From positions 13,491,662 to 13,555,661 of the forward strand of contig OZ020252.1 of the NCBI GenBank assembly GCA_963971285.1: a stretch of DNA of 64,000 nucleotides. The letters are read 5' to 3'. Shown here piece after piece: positions 55,530 through 64,000 of this stretch. Under the pieces are notes generated by a model. The model did not search any database, was not told the origin of the DNA, and worked only from the letters and a program-made list of their open reading frames with translations. The position numbers and the translations under genes were made by a program. Numbering within the stretch: position 1 is the first letter of the stretch; each line of letters opens with the position of its first letter. Source of the stretch: Astropecten irregularis (Eukaryota; Echinodermata; Asteroidea; Paxillosida; Astropectinidae).

Positions 55530-55808
55530 CTAATTGAAAATCTTTATCGCTGCGAGACGTTTAAACTCTAATCTAAAGGGACGTTGCTTTTCACGCCAGG
55601 CCCGCACACGACTGTTGCCACCATCACATGCGCGGCACCAAGCCAGGGCTGTTTTTACCCCTACCCCGCAACCCTGACATGCATAAGTTGTTCTACCTTT
55701 TCGAAGTAGAGCCAGGTGAATTTTGCAATGCTCCCAAAGGCAACTGCGACCACAAAGCTTCGTTGAGCCTAAAACGAGCCACTGACAATTGTTTTTACCC
55801 TTCATCAT
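55530..55808 (-). CDS. Polinton small Cys-rich protein
   Basis: 92 residues starting MMKGKNNCQWLVLGS. Cysteine/histidine pairs (CQW, LCGRSCLWEHCKIH, then CQGCG and CRAC) suggest one or two zinc-binding knuckles, followed by a basic tail (RVRAWREKQRPFRLEFKR). I recognise a recurrent Polinton protein with this CGR-C...C..H...CGVGV...CRAC layout. Nucleic-acid binding is inferred. It is the gene closest to the right terminus and sits 36 bp upstream of the polymerase gene on the same strand. Confidence 0.75.
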   Translation of the reverse strand: MMKGKNNCQWLVLGSTKLCGRSCLWEHCKIHLALLRKGRTTYACQGCGVGVKTALAWCRACDGGNSRVRAWREKQRPFRLEFKRLAAIKIFN

Positions 55809-55979
55809 ATGCTATAATATAATACCTCATATAGGTATACCTATCATAACAGGTATGTTTAAATAGTTTAATAACCCATGCAGGAGTGATCTTTTGACCA
55901 TACAATTCCTCTTCGGGCAAATGATTGGTGTTGGTGCTAATCATCAACGCGGCGCGCCAGAGCGACCCTAGACCGTACT
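55809..55979. other. Polinton right subterminal region
   Basis: Non-coding stretch between the Cys-rich gene and the right inverted repeat; probably promoter sequence for the minus-strand replication genes. Contains CATATAGGTATACCTATC, which includes a short palindrome. Confidence 0.5.
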
Positions 55980-56109
55980 GGGGCATGCGACATCGGCCGG
56001 TTCCGGCCAGCTCGGCCGCGGTCACGATGACCCCCATTGGGGGCCTTATTTGTCTATTTTAGGCCTTAAAAGATGCACCTGTTTTATGTTACTCGCCCTC
56101 CCTGCTGCT
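55980..56109 (-). repeat. Polinton right terminal inverted repeat
   Basis: Complement of 41635-41764 over 130 bp. Ends CCCTCCCTGCTGCT. Confidence 0.95.
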
Positions 56110-56115
56110 ACTCCA
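56110..56115. repeat. Polinton target-site duplication, right copy
   Basis: ACTCCA, matching 41630-41635. Confidence 0.9.
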
Positions 56116-56555
56116 CTTGGTCGCATGTAGTGACACTGGTTCAATGTAGTCTGTTGCATCGCAGGGTTGTACTACATGGCATCGCAGGTTGGTACACGGT
56201 TCCATCGCAGGTTGATACTCGGTGCCATCGCAGGTTAGAACTCGGTTCATCACAGGTTGGCAGCCAGTTCCATCGCAGATTGGTAATCGGACCATCGCAG
56301 ATTGATGCTCGGTGAAATGGATTGCCACACAGTATACAAGCAGACAGGGGGGTAGGGGACTACTCCAGTTCCAGCGCACGACATCGTCTCAAGAGAAGGG
56401 GAAGGGGGCGACTCCCAACAGAAGAATCTCCCTCACGATGATGAACATATGATGACATGTTCCGTACTATTCAATAGTGATCGGTTCCAGACAGGACCAA
56501 TTCAAATGCACTCCTCAGTTCATGAAATTCAGTTCATAATCGCAGGAGTTTTCAC
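56116..56555 (-). other. BEL leader, LTR-proximal part
   Basis: Continuation of the BEL leader on the other side of the Polinton. It contains the ~22-bp tandem repeats at 56157-56314 and, just inside the LTR, a segment reading GTGAAAACTCCTGCGATTAT on the element strand. That is where the primer-binding site should be; the tRNA is not identified. Confidence 0.75.
56157..56314. repeat. About seven ~22-bp repeats in the BEL leader
   Basis: Imperfect units of the form CATCGCAGGTTGGTACTCGG, 22-23 bp each. An extra partial match (TAATCGCAGGAG) lies near the LTR boundary. Confidence 0.85.
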
Positions 56556-57149
56556 TGTAACGGGCAGCAACTCGACAGTCGCATGGTCATAAGTAAGAGT
56601 TGATCTAAGAAAGATGTGTTGCTAGCCGTTAGGGGTTTTCGTTGACTCAAATAATCACTAATAAGAATAGACAAGGGTCTCGACAGAAGCTGTGATGTAC
56701 AGGTAGAATATAGGGTCACTCACTTCTCCACATACATTCCATAAAGCTCCGTGAAAACTGTAACGATAACACATAAGAAACATCATGAATACATGGTCTA
56801 TACTAAGTCTAAAGTCTGTCCTAAATGAATCTCATTCTCAATCATGACATGTAATGTATCAAATAAAACAGCTCTTAAATAGAGAGAATAAACTCTAAAT
56901 TTATGATTAACTATAAGTTCTAATATTCAATGAATAACAGAAAAGTTATCTTGAAACATACCTCCTTGCATCTATTTGACATCAAAGATAGGTGATCAAC
57001 TCTCTTAGTAAATTAGTCTTCATAATGTTGCTCAACAAAAAGGCATGAGGCAAGATGTCAGCCACGTGTGTGTGTGGCTAATCTTAACTCCAATCAAGGG
57101 GCACATTGAGGGCGCCCTTTCAAGTAAAAACAAAAGGTCAACATTTACA
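56556..57149 (-). repeat. BEL 5' LTR
   Basis: About 594 bp, TG...CA bounded, almost identical to 34202-34826. Being next to the leader and gag side, it is the promoter-carrying LTR of the minus-strand element. Confidence 0.95.
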
Positions 57150-57154
57150 GGTAC
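57150..57154. repeat. BEL target-site duplication, right copy
   Basis: GGTAC, matching 34197-34201. Confidence 0.9.
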
Positions 57155-58187
57155 CACTAGCATTAAGACTTAGTAAACGTTCACACATCATGGTCCATTA
57201 TAGCAACTTCGTGTGCATTTAATTGCTAAAACTACACAAAAAGGCAACTTCACGGGAAAACCAGTGCATCTGCTTGTACTCATGTCTGTGGCAAGCCTGG
57301 AATTTAACGGAGGCCATGGCCTTCGCTGCCCTGGTTCTTGGCCTTGGTGCCCCCTTCAATTTATACTGTTTCAATCTAGACATTATGATTTTTTCATTGG
57401 AAGTGCCCCGGTCTTGCAATGGAAAAATGGCCTTGCCCCTTTCAGAACCAAATTCCAGGCCTGCTGTGGATGCGTAGGAATACGTGGGTTGAATTTAAAA
57501 TAATAATAATAAATAAAAACAACTAAGAATTGGTCGTAATTATTTCTCCTTCAATTTCTCATGCCATGAGGGAGAATTAAAATCAAAATCATATTTTGAG
57601 TGACATGATAAGTTTTTCTCTGATGACCAAAGATAAGGAATTCTTTTCAATAAGATTAAAATACACCTACAAAAATGTTCAGAATGGACACTGTCATCTT
57701 GACACATGCAAAATCAAGACTTAAGTTTACATCGAGGACTTTTTTATTTTGTCTATGTTGTATTTAGGTTCCCACAGTGGAGACTGGCCCAGACGACTGT
57801 TCTATGTAGTGACTTCATGAAAAGCTGTAATGTGGTTGTGAGTCAACGAAATGGATGATGATGTTCCTCATTGGGAGATTATTGTCAGACACAGACATGG
57901 GATCGATGGGCAACATTCCAAAGAAGATTGTGTGCTCCTCTATAATCCGCGTATTACAAGGTGTTTTCATCGATGATTATTTTGTCGCATGTTAAAGAAT
58001 GTCCTTCAGAGATCGGGTAAGATTGTATATGAGGATAAAATTGTGTCTGGATGATCCTCTTTATTGGAGCTTGGGAAGTCAGCTAAGAGGACACGAGGTA
58101 AACTGCTTAAGATACAATGCAGTTGATTTAAGTCACTTGCAAATCAAGCACTGTACCTATAAGTCTTACATACAACCGCTCCTGGGG
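57155..58187. other. Intergenic or 5' leader region, nothing firm
   Basis: No supported gene. It may contain upstream regulatory or untranslated sequence of the kinase gene at 58663, but no promoter element or splice site could be supported. Confidence 0.4.
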
Positions 58188-58327
58188 TCGATTTCACCAA
58201 ACTCATCGTAACTTACTATCAATCGTAGGACTTATGCTGCATTGCAGTCCTACATACGTATAGGTCCCCGGTTATCCTTCATATTAAACTGGAGTTACGA
58301 TCGATCGTAGGGCTTCGTGAAATCGAC
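58188..58327. mobile_element. Foldback MITE, GATTTCAC / ATCGTAACT family
   Basis: Ends GGGGTCGATTTCACCAAACT and GGCTTCGTGAAATCGACATC. Lies about 340 bp upstream of the kinase start codon, so may fall within its 5' region. Confidence 0.82.
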
Positions 58328-58662
58328 ATCTGGATAGCTAACTACGTAGACCTAATGAGGAACTATCCTCAGGACTTATAGTTGTGAAAACGATGGATTG
58401 GAAAACAATCGAAAGGAATGTTCCAGAGCTTCAAGGGCTGATGTTCTGATAGTACTACTGGGATCTCAGTTGGACAGGATGAGCGTACACATGGCAACTT
58501 CCAGTGGTGAAATGTTTAGGAAGATCGGTGGACAACACAGCATTGACTACCCGGAAATGGACGTGGGTGAACATCCTTCTTCATTTTGAAATAAGTTGTA
58601 GCCTGTGTTCAAATACTCAAAAGGAACATGAAGGAAACTCTTCGTGTTTCACGTAAGTAACA

Positions 58663-60021
58663 ATGTCGTCTTATCTAACCCTTAGACCTAACCGTTGCAT
58701 CCGTAAAGCAATGTCATCTTGCTCTAGGAGACTTTGGACAGTTTGTGGAGGGATGCTGATCCTGTGTCTTGTACCAGCTCTGATCATTCACAACTCCGAC
58801 CATTCAACAGCCCGGAGAAAGCATTCAATGAACATTGAACGAAATCAGAATCTTGGTCTAAGCTATGGAGGAGTCGATCCAAGCCAGGACATTTTAGCCT
58901 CTCGAAGAAATACACCAGCGGAATCCCAATTGAAACGAAAATACCATGATAGGAAGCGATTAGAGAGACTTACGAATGCTCCTATTCGGAGTCAGAGTCC
59001 GAGCAATAGGTTTGTCACGGATCGAGTCCTTTTGGACAAGAAACCTGGAGAAGCAAACAAAGGGCATGGTTTCTGGACGAAAGGAACCCTGCGGAGCAAA
59101 GCTGCATCAGATGAAAACGTTTCAAGAAACCTCAGTAGGTCTAATAGTAATCTCCTAGAGTTACTTCGAATGATGAAAGAGGATTCCGTTGTGAAGATGG
59201 TGCCAGGTTGCGGGCACTCGCAAAACCGTCTCTTGACCTTTGAAAATGACCGTCAAGTTTGTTGTCGCTACAGAAACAGTCTTGATCTGATACAGGGAGA
59301 AGTATACACCTATGCCCTATCGCAGATCCTACACATTGATAACCTCCCACCTACCACTGTATGCGTTCTCAACACCACTGACAAGAAGTGGGATGCGGTA
59401 ACATCCAATCTAACATACGCTAAGTGGATAAACGGACACCAAGTTGTTTTTAGTGAGTGGATTCCAAATCTTGGGCCAGCCTTCATTCCAGCTTTCTTTC
59501 AAGAAGAACCTTCAAGACGTCTTCATACCCAGGACGTTCTCGCCAAGAGGACATCAGAAATATCGCTTCTTGCCCAGTGGTCGGACATGATCGTTCTGGA
59601 CTACTTGACCGGTAACATGGACAGAATGGTGAATATGTTCGTGAACCAAAAATGGAATCGTTACATCATGCAGAGTCCTGTTCATAACCTCGGACGATCT
59701 TTGTCGACCGGGAAGCTGTTTTTCCTCGATAATGAGCTGAGTTTTATCCACAGCTACCGTCTACTGGACAGGTATGGTCACTTTCACGAAGAAATGCTGA
59801 AATCTCTATGCATATTCAGATCTAGCACATTGAATGCCCTACGAGCACTGCACGGTAATGGCAACGTATGGGAAAAAATGTGGAATTTCTTGGGTCAATA
59901 TGGCTTGCTCGGAGCTAAATATTTCCCGAAACTTTCTCCAAAGAATATCGCAATTTTAAAATCGAGGATAGCCGATGTTATAAACCAAGCAAAGAGTTGT
60001 AAGAGGATTTATAAACTATGA
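58663..60021 (+). CDS. FJX1: Four-jointed-like Golgi kinase (FJX1 homologue), intronless
   Basis: 452 residues. A type II signal-anchor lies at about 24-42 (LWTVCGGMLILCLVPALII) after a basic tail, followed by a Lys/Arg/Ser-rich stem to about residue 175 and the four-jointed kinase domain: PGCGHSQNRLLTF, CCRYRNSLDLIQGEVYTYAL, LAQWSDMIVLDYLTGNMDRM (Asp320, Asn324) and FLDNELSFIHSYRLLD with DNE at 356-358, the metal-binding motif needed for activity in fly Four-jointed. The family phosphorylates Ser/Thr in cadherin repeats of Fat and Dachsous in the Golgi, tuning planar polarity and Hippo signalling. One exon, like vertebrate FJX1. The first ATG has A at -3; Met17 is an alternative start. Confidence 0.88.
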   Translation: MSSYLTLRPNRCIRKAMSSCSRRLWTVCGGMLILCLVPALIIHNSDHSTARRKHSMNIERNQNLGLSYGGVDPSQDILASRRNTPAESQLKRKYHDRKRLERLTNAPIRSQSPSNRFVTDRVLLDKKPGEANKGHGFWTKGTLRSKAASDENVSRNLSRSNSNLLELLRMMKEDSVVKMVPGCGHSQNRLLTFENDRQVCCRYRNSLDLIQGEVYTYALSQILHIDNLPPTTVCVLNTTDKKWDAVTSNLTYAKWINGHQVVFSEWIPNLGPAFIPAFFQEEPSRRLHTQDVLAKRTSEISLLAQWSDMIVLDYLTGNMDRMVNMFVNQKWNRYIMQSPVHNLGRSLSTGKLFFLDNELSFIHSYRLLDRYGHFHEEMLKSLCIFRSSTLNALRALHGNGNVWEKMWNFLGQYGLLGAKYFPKLSPKNIAILKSRIADVINQAKSCKRIYKL

Positions 60022-60189
60022 CTTTTGAACAAGACTTTTGTTATTGTCAGCTCACAGCCAGAGGGCGTGCTTCATGGCTACGTGAACAAACTGACATGAT
60101 CACAGGTCATACTCCCTAATTTGTATGTAAACAAAAATATTATTTTTTATAAAACCCGGCCGATTCTTTTTATTTTTTGTGAATAACAC

Positions 60190-60547
60190 TTAAAGGTAGT
60201 ATCATACATTGGTTTTTGTCAAAGAAATGCAGATTCATGGGCAAAAATATCAAAGGAAAAACAATAACAGTCATCTGTCCCATACGTTGCCCACTTTTTG
60301 AGAAAACAGTGAAAAACGGCCACGGTATTTCTTAAGTCTTTTCTCTTTTATTTTTGATCTTTTAAAAGATCAAAAAGATTTTCGGTCGTTGTTTTACTAA
60401 TTTCTGGATAAATACACCATTTCAGGCGGAAAAATTTGAACGGTAGGCCTATGTTTCTACCACCACCATCTTCATACCCTGTACGTTATCGTAAATCTGT
60501 GAACATTTCTGTTTTGGTGTGTTACCAAAGTATGATACTACCTTTAA
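60190..60547 (-). mobile_element. TTAA-flanked MITE, main family
   Basis: TTAA borders, inverted ends and the intact central palindrome. Starts about 170 bp after the kinase stop codon, so it may lie within the 3' UTR. The first AATAAA seen downstream of the gene is beyond it, near 60600. Confidence 0.88.
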
Positions 60548-60775
60548 ATCAATTTACGGCAATGTACTGCCACCTACAGGTATGATATGTGACTGCTAGA
60601 ATAAATCAAGGGAAATATCGGAAGCTAGCAGATTTGCTTACAGTTGGCTTACAGTTGCTGACAGCTTAAAGTTGCGACGTCCGATGTTTGGCAACGTTTC
60701 AGACCACTTTAAAGGTCACAAAATAAGAGAACGAATTTTGAAATGCAAAAAGCCTAGCAACAAGTATATTATCAT

Positions 60776-61030
60776 TAACAAGTAATAAACTGCTGCAAAC
60801 TGTTCATCGACCAGAATAATGACCTGAAATGTGTGAAATGCTCATCATTTATGTAGGAGGGCAGAAATTAATTTCGATCATGATGAAAGATAAAGGAAGA
60901 GCATAATGGACTAATAGAGCCCCCTCCCCCTCGGCCGTTCTGTTTTTACTTGTTCGTCATTATTCAGCCTTTGATTACCCTATCCTCGCTATAGGATCGA
61001 AACGACAGGCCGGACCCCTATACTAACTCT
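60776..61030 (+). repeat. Dispersed repeat copy, CTGCTGCAAACTG type
   Basis: Matches 31443-31580 in order (GTAATAAACTGCTGCAAACT, GACCTGAAAT, TAGGAGGGC), with CTATAGGATCGAAACG and AGGCCGGACCC at its far end. Boundaries approximate. Confidence 0.55.
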
Positions 61031-61259
61031 GAAACTGTGGTTACTATTTAGGGTAGTAAGTGGGAACTAATTTTCTAATTCTGAAATTCGAAATTCTGGA
61101 ATTCGAAATACAATACACTCACCGGATAGCACGATAAAATTATGCTCCCATTCTGTGAAATTACAGCAATTTATTAGCAACGTGAACCGTTACCAAAGTA
61201 AGCGCAAGATTTTCCATTTACAAACACAGCCGATTCAAGAAGTTCAAGATGATACTCCA

Positions 61260-61765
61260 TTAAGCCTCCATAATTGGCCCTATACAGTAATTCGAGCACA
61301 TCGTTTTGAATGGCGCCCTCTTTTGATTAAAACAAGAAACTGTGGTGGTGTCAATTATTTTGTGCACCAATCATCTATTATTGAAATCTGGGAAGCTGGA
61401 AAGCTAATCATGAGCAAAAGAGTTGTTGAGAAATCCGGGAGATTTTGTCCATGCAGAATATTCTTCTAACTCCGTGTTTCTTTCAGGAATAAATCGAGCA
61501 CAACGCACCAAAACGGAGTTGTAGTGCATTAAGGGTGCATTCGTTTAGCTAACGCGGGTCAGCCCTTACTGGGAATGGTCATATTTTACTGCACAAAACG
61601 AGCGAGAGAATGGGGACGAGGTTGACTGGTGTTGACCCGGGGGGCGTAGCTAAACGAATGCACCCTTTGATCGATAAACACCACCACAGTTTCTTGATTT
61701 AATCAATAGAGGGCGCCATTCAAAACCGTGTGCTCGGATTACTGTAGAGTGTATAGGGATTTCAG
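61260..61765. mobile_element. Foldback element carrying a nested MITE
   Basis: The left arm (CTATACAGTAATTCGAGCAC, GAATGGCGCCCTCTTTTGAT, AAGAAACTGTGGTGGTGT) is mirrored by 61675-61765. The interval contains the element at 61529-61674. Confidence 0.75.
61529..61674. mobile_element. MITE with GGGTGCATTCGTTTAGCTAA ends, nested
   Basis: Ends AAGGGTGCATTCGTTTAGCT and GTAGCTAAACGAATGCACCC. Same family as 1290-1416. Confidence 0.8.
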
Positions 61766-62009
61766 CCCTACTGGCACCCCAACAAAATTTCCACTAGAAG
61801 TGCTTATTATAAATGAACCAATACATTAGTGTGACCATGGGAGCAATAAAACATAGCTCCATGGTGTGACTAAATTAAATACCGTTACTTTCCAATGATT
61901 GGTCGATTCTGTACTGTACGTTAGAATTGTACAAAAATATAACTTTTCATGTATACATGTTAAATTAAAAGAAAACGGGAAGAAAATCCAATTAAAATCT
62001 TTAAAAAGT

Positions 62010-62150
62010 GAACAAAGAAAAATTGACTGGAGTAGGATTCGAACCAGCAAACCTCCTGAAAACTGTACAGGTGCTCTACCAACTTAGTCATCCAGCCCTT
62101 CATTGATGGTGACCCCAGCTGACCCCAATAGTCAATTATCTTTGTTCGTT
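62010..62150 (-). mobile_element. tRNA-derived SINE-like repeat
   Basis: The minus strand gives a tRNA-like 75 bases: GGGCTGG pairing with CCAGTCA (six of seven), AGTTGGTAGAGCA as an A-box-like D-arm, an anticodon-like stem CCTG/CAGG, and GGTTCGAATCC as a B-box. The D stem pairs poorly and the anticodon loop lacks the expected T at position 33, so this is not a working tRNA gene. A relative lies at 3605-3715. Confidence 0.6.
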
Positions 62151-62339
62151 AAAATCTTAATCATTCAAATCGGTCAACGGTCTGAACTCAGAACCATAAT
62201 ACCCTGTATAATTACTGCCTGTTATTCTATAGAGAAAACATATGGTATTGCTTTGTTTAGCCTAATTTGATTACAATTTACATCACGTTCCCTCCATGCA
62301 TGGAGACCACAGACATCAATAACCTACAATATTGATGGT

Positions 62340-62720
62340 ATGCTGGGGCCAATTTAATAATAATAGAGCTGCTAAGCACCAAAATTTGCTTAGCACAAAA
62401 ATGTCTCGCCCAATAAAACAAACCACCATTGAAAATTCCATTTGATATTCGTGGTCAGCAAACATCAGCCAAAGAACAGTCGGGGTTCCTGAAGTTGAGT
62501 ACACTCAGGTTAGCTGGTACCCAGCTTCTACTCACCTAACTGGTACCCAGCTTCTACTCACCTAACTTTAGGCGAGTAGAAGCTGGGTACCAGCTAACCT
62601 GAGTGTACTCAACTTCAGAAACCCCGAACAATCACAAGTGATACACAACACTTGGACATTTGACAGAAATATCAAGCTTAGCAAATTTTCGTGCTTAGCA
62701 GCTCTATGAAATTGGCCCCT
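62340..62720. mobile_element. TTGGCCCC-type MITE carrying a nested palindrome
   Basis: Starts GGGGCCAATTTAATAATAAT, AGAGCTGCTAAGCACC and ends GCAGCTCTATGAAATTGGCC, a near-perfect inverted pair. Related to 2049 and 26431. Its interior holds the palindrome at 62480-62628. Confidence 0.75.
62480..62628. mobile_element. Long perfect palindrome nested in a MITE
   Basis: The left arm CGGGGTTCCTGAAGTTGAGT and onward is mirrored to ACTCAACTTCAGAAACCCCG. Arms are about 60 bp, and the segment GGTACCCAGCTTCTACTCAC occurs twice on the left side. Confidence 0.85.
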
Positions 62721-62944
62721 GGTCTGCTGGACCTTACCGACGACAGCCTATAATCCTCGGCACTACACATGCTTGGGCCATATTTCCTCAATGCTGCGCT
62801 TGGCCTTGGGCAAAGGACAGTCTTGTTGTAAACAAGACTAACGTTGAATATTAAATGATTTTGGTCGGGAAATAGATAATATGCAAGACTAACGTTTCAT
62901 ACACGGTTCCCTGATACTCAAAGATTTCCTGACGACTCCTAGGC

Positions 62945-63183
62945 CCTTTTCCAAACCTCGGCTCCGGCTCCGGCTCCGGCTCCGGCGCTGTCATCCATAT
63001 GCTGAAAATGTAGGTTGTGGCTTTTCATTGAAGCTGAATCTCTGTTTTCTTGTTCAAAATAGAGTGTCTACTTCCAAACCGTAGCCAAAAGCCTCTATTT
63101 TGATACATGTTATTCAAAAATGGAGTCACGAAATGGAGCCGAAGCCGGAGCCTGAGCCGGAGCCGAGGTTTGGAAAAGGCCCC
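62945..63183. mobile_element. GGCTC-tipped MITE, subfamily with TTTTCCAAACC ends
   Basis: Ends GGCCCTTTTCCAAACCTCGG and GAGGTTTGGAAAAGGCCCC, with four GGCTCC units at the left and matching GGAGCC at the right. The core is the same as other copies (AAAATGTAGGTTGTGG, CCAAACCGTAGCC). Confidence 0.85.
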
Positions 63184-63605
63184 TATTAAACATCCTCAAA
63201 TTGACAGACAATAGTCGGAGATTCTTGGTCTGGGAACCAGACTATTTGCCGACCCGCGAAATTTAAAGACAGTGCATTGTATTTATTTCTTGAACAAATT
63301 CCTACCTCACCTTTATCCCTGTACTTTGAGTTGTTCATAGACGAAGCTGCTGCACAAAGGTCCATCAAATTCACCGTCAAGTCTAGCGGTGTGAAGTTGG
63401 GCCTCCATGGTAGAATTTGCTTCTAATGTCCATGTGAACATGGAGGTAGGAAAAGACCTGGGAAAGTAGCAGTATTCCATGGGGCTAATGTGCTACACGT
63501 GCACGGAGCTGAGGTACATGCACATGTCATCTTCGATGAGACGGACCCACATTGGAATGGAGAGCTCCCTCTCTCGACAACTTTTAACCAATGAAGTCGA
63601 ACATG

Positions 63606-63829
63606 GGGCCTTTACGAAATGAGGCTTGAGGCTAGGCTTGGGATTTATTTTGCTAGCCATTTTGAGTACTAAATGACTGAAAGGTTTGGGATACTTGGCG
63701 AAGCTGGAGTCTTTCCCCAGCTTCATCATGTGGCCCAATCCCTTCATTTTGTTTTGTTGGCTTCAAATGGCGGTAGCAAAATAAGTACCAAGCCTAGCCT
63801 CAAGCCAGGTTTCGTATAAAAGGCCCTTA
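63606..63829. mobile_element. Foldback MITE with GGCTTGAGGCTAGGC ends
   Basis: The left end GGGCCTTTACGAAATGAGGC, TTGAGGCTAGGCTTGG is mirrored at the right (CCAAGCCTAGCCTCAAGCC, AAAAGGCCC). The tip resembles those of the GGCTC-tipped family, but the core is different. Confidence 0.75.
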
Positions 63830-63837
63830 GCTTTCAA

Positions 63838-64000
63838 TGGGCCTTTTCCAAACCTCGGCTCCGGCTCCGGCTTCGTCTCTGTCATCCATAAGGATGAAAA
63901 TATAGGTTGTGGTTTTTCATTGAAACTGAAGCTCAGTTTTTTTTTTCAAACCAGAGAATCTACTTCCGAACCGCAGCCAAAAGCCTCTATTTTGATACCC
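63838..64000 (+). mobile_element. GGCTC-tipped MITE, cut by the window end
   Basis: Begins GGGCCTTTTCCAAACCTCGG with two GGCTCC units and runs through the family core to ATTTTGATACCC at the last base. Confidence 0.85.

Larger units (their letters stand above)
41635..56109. mobile_element. Polinton/Maverick, looks whole
   Basis: A 14.5-kb element with 130-bp terminal inverted repeats and a 6-bp target duplication, inserted in the leader of a BEL retrotransposon. Thirteen genes are recognised: capsid-type protein, packaging ATPase, two paralogous structural-type proteins, several small membrane or basic proteins, integrase, a polymerase-helicase-HNH fusion and a small Cys-rich protein. It is visibly more GC-rich than its AT-rich surroundings, suggesting a separate origin. 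All recognised genes are open and the inverted repeats match throughout, so it looks whole and recent. An adenovirus-type protease was not recognised. Confidence 0.95.
34202..57149 (-). mobile_element. Pao/BEL LTR retrotransposon, split by a Polinton
   Basis: Minus-strand LTR element with near-identical LTRs starting TGTAACGGGC and ending AACATTTACA, and GGTAC target duplications. In transcription order it has leader, gag, protease, reverse transcriptase, RNase H and integrase regions; I see no envelope gene. The leader is interrupted by the Polinton at 41635-56109; without that the element is about 8.5 kb. The LTRs differ by about two substitutions and two length changes, so insertion is recent. 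The coding part looks nearly whole, with about two or three breaks. Treated as a fossil. Confidence 0.93.

Noticed and set aside
55013-55537. 174-codon plus-strand frame
   Set aside because: Mirror of the Arg-rich repeats in the Polinton replicase on the opposite strand. Repetitive shadow frame.
34202-57149. Reading the whole interval as one very large novel element
   Set aside because: Two independent sets of ends and target duplications (GGTAC and ACTCCA) show two separate insertions, one inside the other.
58398-58589. Short frame upstream of the kinase gene as a separate exon or small protein
   Set aside because: It lacks an ATG at its start, has no recognisable features, and no splice site joining it to the kinase could be supported.
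62023-62098. Functional tRNA gene on the minus strand
   Set aside because: The D stem pairs poorly and the anticodon loop lacks the conserved T before the anticodon. A related copy elsewhere shares flanks, which fits a SINE better.

Overview
The window looks like the genome of a marine invertebrate deuterostome, most likely an echinoderm. I infer this from an AT-rich background crowded with foldback and TTAA-flanked MITEs, one intronless four-jointed-type kinase gene, a Pao/BEL retrotransposon and a Polinton/Maverick. The phylum is an inference; no species is claimed.

Positions 1-34196 contain no protein gene I can support. They are a mosaic of non-autonomous DNA transposons. The main family is about 350-420 bp, flanked by TTAA with inverted ends, and has some 14 copies in the window. 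Other families are tipped by GGCTC or GAGTAC hexanucleotide arrays, plus several foldback families and tRNA-like SINE fragments. A minisatellite of about 33 copies of a ~40-bp unit lies at 12966-14310. Several MITEs sit inside other MITEs.

Positions 34202-57149 are one Pao/BEL LTR element on the minus strand. Its LTRs are nearly identical and it has a 5-bp GGTAC target duplication. Its leader is split by a complete-looking Polinton at 41635-56109, which has identical 130-bp terminal inverted repeats and an ACTCCA target duplication. The order of events is therefore clear: BEL first, Polinton second, both young. The BEL carries gag, protease, RT, RNase H and integrase regions with about two or three breaks.

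The Polinton encodes a virus-like set: a double-jelly-roll-type major capsid protein, an FtsK/HerA-type packaging ATPase, two tandem paralogous structural-type proteins, several small membrane or basic proteins, a retrovirus-type integrase and a small Cys-rich protein. It also encodes a 1317-residue protein that joins arginine-rich 19-residue repeats, a family B DNA polymerase region, a superfamily 1 helicase and a C-terminal HNH module. Capsid and packaging genes lie in the left and centre, and replication and integration genes on the right.

Positions 57155-64000 hold the only host gene recognised, a four-jointed/FJX1-like Golgi kinase (58663-60021), with MITEs close on both sides. After it come further nested MITEs, a tRNA-like SINE and GGCTC-tipped repeats that run off the window end.
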